DNA from: JABDMH01 sp965223215
Lineage (GTDB): Bacteria; Bacteroidota; Bacteroidia; Chitinophagales; Saprospiraceae
DNA length: 64,000 nt
Reading direction: 5' to 3'
Assembly (NCBI GenBank): GCA_965223215.1
Contig: CBDCVZ010000010.1
Coordinates: forward strand, 1,798,001-1,862,000
In this document: piece after piece, positions 61,914 through 64,000 of the stretch
How the letters are laid out: every line of letters begins with the position of its first letter
Position numbering within the stretch: position 1 is the stretch's first letter
The notes under the pieces: model-generated
Told to the model about the DNA's origin: nothing
Seen by the model: the letters and a program-made list of their open reading frames with translations, nothing else
Databases searched by the model: none
Position numbers and translations under genes: made by a program

Positions 61914-63335
61914 TTATTGCTGCTCTTCACCCTTGCGAAATGCATAGAAATATTCGCCTTCAAACTGGGGATAGAAGCCACCCAACTCGACGATATCCTC
62001 ATCCACGTCTTTAATCGCTTCGAGCGTTTCGTTCACTGATGCGACTACCTGGCCATTGACAGAAGTAATTATGAAATCGAGCTCCATATTCGTTTCCATA
62101 ATTTTGCTGTCCTTATAAATGCTATTCACTTTGGCACCATCCGTACCAAACTTATTGGTCTCCGACTCTGACAGATCCTTCAGTTCGAAACCAATCTCGA
62201 CCATCATTGGATCGAGTTTGCGAATAATTTTTTGCTGAAGTATAACTGTTGCAACATATTTTTTACCTCGGCGGAGATACTCAATCTTAAGTGCATCACC
62301 AGGTCTGTTTCTAGCAATCAATTCCTGCAATGCTGGAAAAGTATTGGTCTCTGTATTGTCCAGACTGACTATGACATCCCCGCTTTGCAATCCGGCCTCT
62401 TTTGCGGCACTACTCGGATTGACATAATCCACATACACACCTTTGACTTCGTCAATGTTCATTTTCTTAGCCAACTCATCGGTCAAATTCTTGATACTGA
62501 CTCCAAGTAATCCACGACGCACCTCACCAAACTCTTGCAAATCAGCAACCACTTTCTGAGCCAAATTTGAAGGGATGGCAAACGAATAGCCTTCATACTT
62601 TCCGGATTGTGTGATGATGGCAGCATTTATTCCAACCAATTCACCATTGGTGTTTACCAATGCTCCACCACTGTTGCCCTGATTGACTACCGCATCAGTC
62701 TGAATAAAGGATTCAACACTAGCCTCATTTTCTAGGATGCTAATGTTTCTAGCTTTAGCGCTGACAATGCCGGCAGTGACGGTCGATTCCAGTCTGAATG
62801 GATTTCCGATGGCCAGTACCCATTCTCCTATCCGCAATGAATCGCTGTTGCCAAAATCGACAAAAGGCAAATTATCTGCTTCAATCTTGAGTAAGGCGAT
62901 GTCCGTCGTTGGATCGCTACCTACCAACTCGGCTTCATATTTCCGTTTGTCATCAAGTGTTAGATGGATTTCTGATCCATTGTCGACGACGTGATGGTTG
63001 GTAACAATATACCCATCAGGTGAAACAATCACACCGCTTCCTGAAGAAGCCGTGTATTTATAATTCCAATATCCCTTTTTATTGGCATGTAAAGTGCGAA
63101 TGAATACGACGGCTGGAATGGCACGATCTGCCGCTGACACAAAATCTGTCGGCGATGAGCTGATGAAATTGCGTTGCCGAACACCAGTGAACAGATCATC
63201 GCTGATGGAGGTCTTATGTGATGGAATGGGCTCGCGAATTATGATCTTATCGGGACCGTCAAATATTTTGAAGACACCAACGGTTGCCACCGAGCTTAAT
63301 AGCGCAACAATCACTAGCAATCCGACATTCTTCAT
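61914..63335 (-). CDS. Trypsin-like periplasmic protease of the HtrA/Deg family
   Basis: 473 residues: an N-terminal signal or anchor (about 4-24), the protease domain with the triad His115 (TNHHVVD), Asp145 (TTDIALLK) and Ser222 (NQGNSGGALV), one clear PDZ domain (about 265-370: GVYVDYVNPSSAAKEAGLQ) and a second, more divergent C-terminal domain (about 375-465). It degrades or refolds damaged envelope proteins. The sequence gives no sign of an RseP-type regulator nearby. Confidence 0.93.
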   Translation of the reverse strand: MKNVGLLVIVALLSSVATVGVFKIFDGPDKIIIREPIPSHKTSISDDLFTGVRQRNFISSSPTDFVSAADRAIPAVVFIRTLHANKKGYWNYKYTASSGSGVIVSPDGYIVTNHHVVDNGSEIHLTLDDKRKYEAELVGSDPTTDIALLKIEADNLPFVDFGNSDSLRIGEWVLAIGNPFRLESTVTAGIVSAKARNISILENEASVESFIQTDAVVNQGNSGGALVNTNGELVGINAAIITQSGKYEGYSFAIPSNLAQKVVADLQEFGEVRRGLLGVSIKNLTDELAKKMNIDEVKGVYVDYVNPSSAAKEAGLQSGDVIVSLDNTETNTFPALQELIARNRPGDALKIEYLRRGKKYVATVILQQKIIRKLDPMMVEIGFELKDLSESETNKFGTDGAKVNSIYKDSKIMETNMELDFIITSVNGQVVASVNETLEAIKDVDEDIVELGGFYPQFEGEYFYAFRKGEEQQ

Positions 63336-63522
63336 AGCTTACTTTTTGGTGTCCGTAATTCAGAAAATTATTACAATTTCTCTGAGTTCATCGATGGCCC
63401 AGTTCATTTAACGATTATATAACTAAAATCGAACCAATCTTCACAAAGATTGTCTCTACCTGTAGTTTTAGGGTTAGTCCATGAAATAACATTGATCTTT
63501 AATCCTTTATTTTGTAAGTCTA

Positions 63523-63711
63523 ATGACAATCGATAAAAAAAAGGACGCTAGTGAAGATACGGTGTACTGGGGCAATATGTGGGGCTGGAAGCTTTCATAT
63601 CTGGGATTGGCTCTCATCTTAATCCTTTTGGGATTGATGTGGATGCGAAAATGCCAGTTAGATGAGGGACGAGCCTACGACAAAACACAAATAGAAACAG
63701 ACAATGAGTAG
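63523..63711 (+). CDS. Small single-helix membrane protein, unknown
   Basis: 62 residues: a charged start (MTIDKKKDASED), one membrane helix (about 27-44, LSYLGLALILILLGLMWM) and a polar end. It overlaps dapF by 8 bp, so it is likely translated in one unit with it. No family recognised; the overlap and the good start support that it is a real gene. Confidence 0.65.
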   Translation: MTIDKKKDASEDTVYWGNMWGWKLSYLGLALILILLGLMWMRKCQLDEGRAYDKTQIETDNE

Positions 63712-64000
63712 TCAAATTCCTTTTTACAAATACCAGGGTACGGGCAATGATTTTGTGGTGATCGACCAGTTTGAGAAGACCTGGATCAAACACGAAAATC
63801 AGGACTTGGTGGCGCAGATGTGCGATCGAAAATTTGGCATTGGAGCCGATGGCCTAATCCTACTTGAGCCGGCAAAGGAACATTCATTTACGATGGTCTA
63901 CTTCAACGCAGACGGGCGGCCCGGATCACTATGTGGAAATGGCAGTCGATGTGCCATTGCCAGCATGGTCTATCTCAATCGCTTCGCTGGTAGCGGTTCT
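63704..64000 (+). CDS. dapF: Diaminopimelate epimerase DapF, 3' end outside the window
   Basis: Converts LL- to meso-diaminopimelate for lysine and peptidoglycan. 99 codons are visible. FYKYQGTGNDFVVID opens the protein, with FGIGADGLILLEPA (near residue 44) and ADGRPGSLCGNGSRC (near 69), which carries the first catalytic Cys (CGNG). Fits the meso-DAP signature of MurE in the same window. Confidence 0.96.
   Translation, partial: MSSQIPFYKYQGTGNDFVVIDQFEKTWIKHENQDLVAQMCDRKFGIGADGLILLEPAKEHSFTMVYFNADGRPGSLCGNGSRCAIASMVYLNRFAGSGS

Overview
The window reads as a chromosomal segment of a member of the Bacteroidota, most likely Saprospiria-like. The evidence is proteins with type IX secretion (T9SS) C-terminal sorting tails, SprB-type repeats, a TonB-dependent receptor with a carboxypeptidase-regulatory-like domain, an HU/CCDC81-like plus SPOR protein, a fused E1 alpha/beta dehydrogenase, the rpmB-rpmG-DUF4295-ftsY operon, and promoter elements of the Bacteroidota form (TTTG / TAnnTTTG). 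No phage, IS element or CRISPR array is visible. Most of the window is ordinary core genome.

Layout. 1-12.8 kb (minus strand) is the division and cell wall (dcw) cluster in transcription order mraZ, rsmH, ftsL, ftsI, murE, mraY, ftsW, murG, ftsQ, ftsA, ftsZ (ftsZ runs off the left edge). murD and murC, normally in this cluster, are absent. mraZ is preceded by three 10-bp-phased MraZ-type boxes, with an inverted second set about 220 bp upstream. 13-16.3 kb holds a polyprenol-phosphate mannosyltransferase and the fused E1. 16.6-25.7 kb (plus) holds a DUF1573 protein, yaaA, then pgmB, a GH65 phosphorylase, a GH13 lipoprotein whose catalytic residues are all replaced, a penicillin-acylase family hydrolase and two small membrane proteins. 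26-32 kb holds a voltage-gated K+ channel with a zinc ribbon, DoxX, an FAD dehydrogenase, kdsA, an HU/SPOR protein and hemL. 32.5-36.6 kb holds a two-component system, an unknown helical protein and rpsP with a very long acidic tail. 36.7-46.3 kb holds a TonB receptor, rpe, a PolB-like exonuclease, a coiled-coil protein, lepB, a secreted propeller-like protein and a subtilase with a T9SS tail. 46.6-49.4 kb is a secreted protein built of nine alternating A/B repeats. 49.5-51.2 kb is ftsY with its ribosomal genes.

The most unusual locus is 51,330-52,528: a tandem array with 375-bp period in which a tRNA-Arg(ACG) gene alternates with a small GIY-YIG nuclease gene (four tRNA copies, three nuclease genes). 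The promoter-proximal tRNA is intact. The other three carry an identical, perfectly palindromic 20-bp insertion between the D-loop and the 3' strand of the D-stem. This looks like a very small tRNA-targeting element with its own nuclease, and is the best candidate for something undescribed.

52.8-64 kb holds a redoxin/SprB/T9SS protein, lepA, a MacB-type ABC efflux operon (ATPase, two permeases, adaptor), an HtrA protease, a small membrane protein and the start of dapF.
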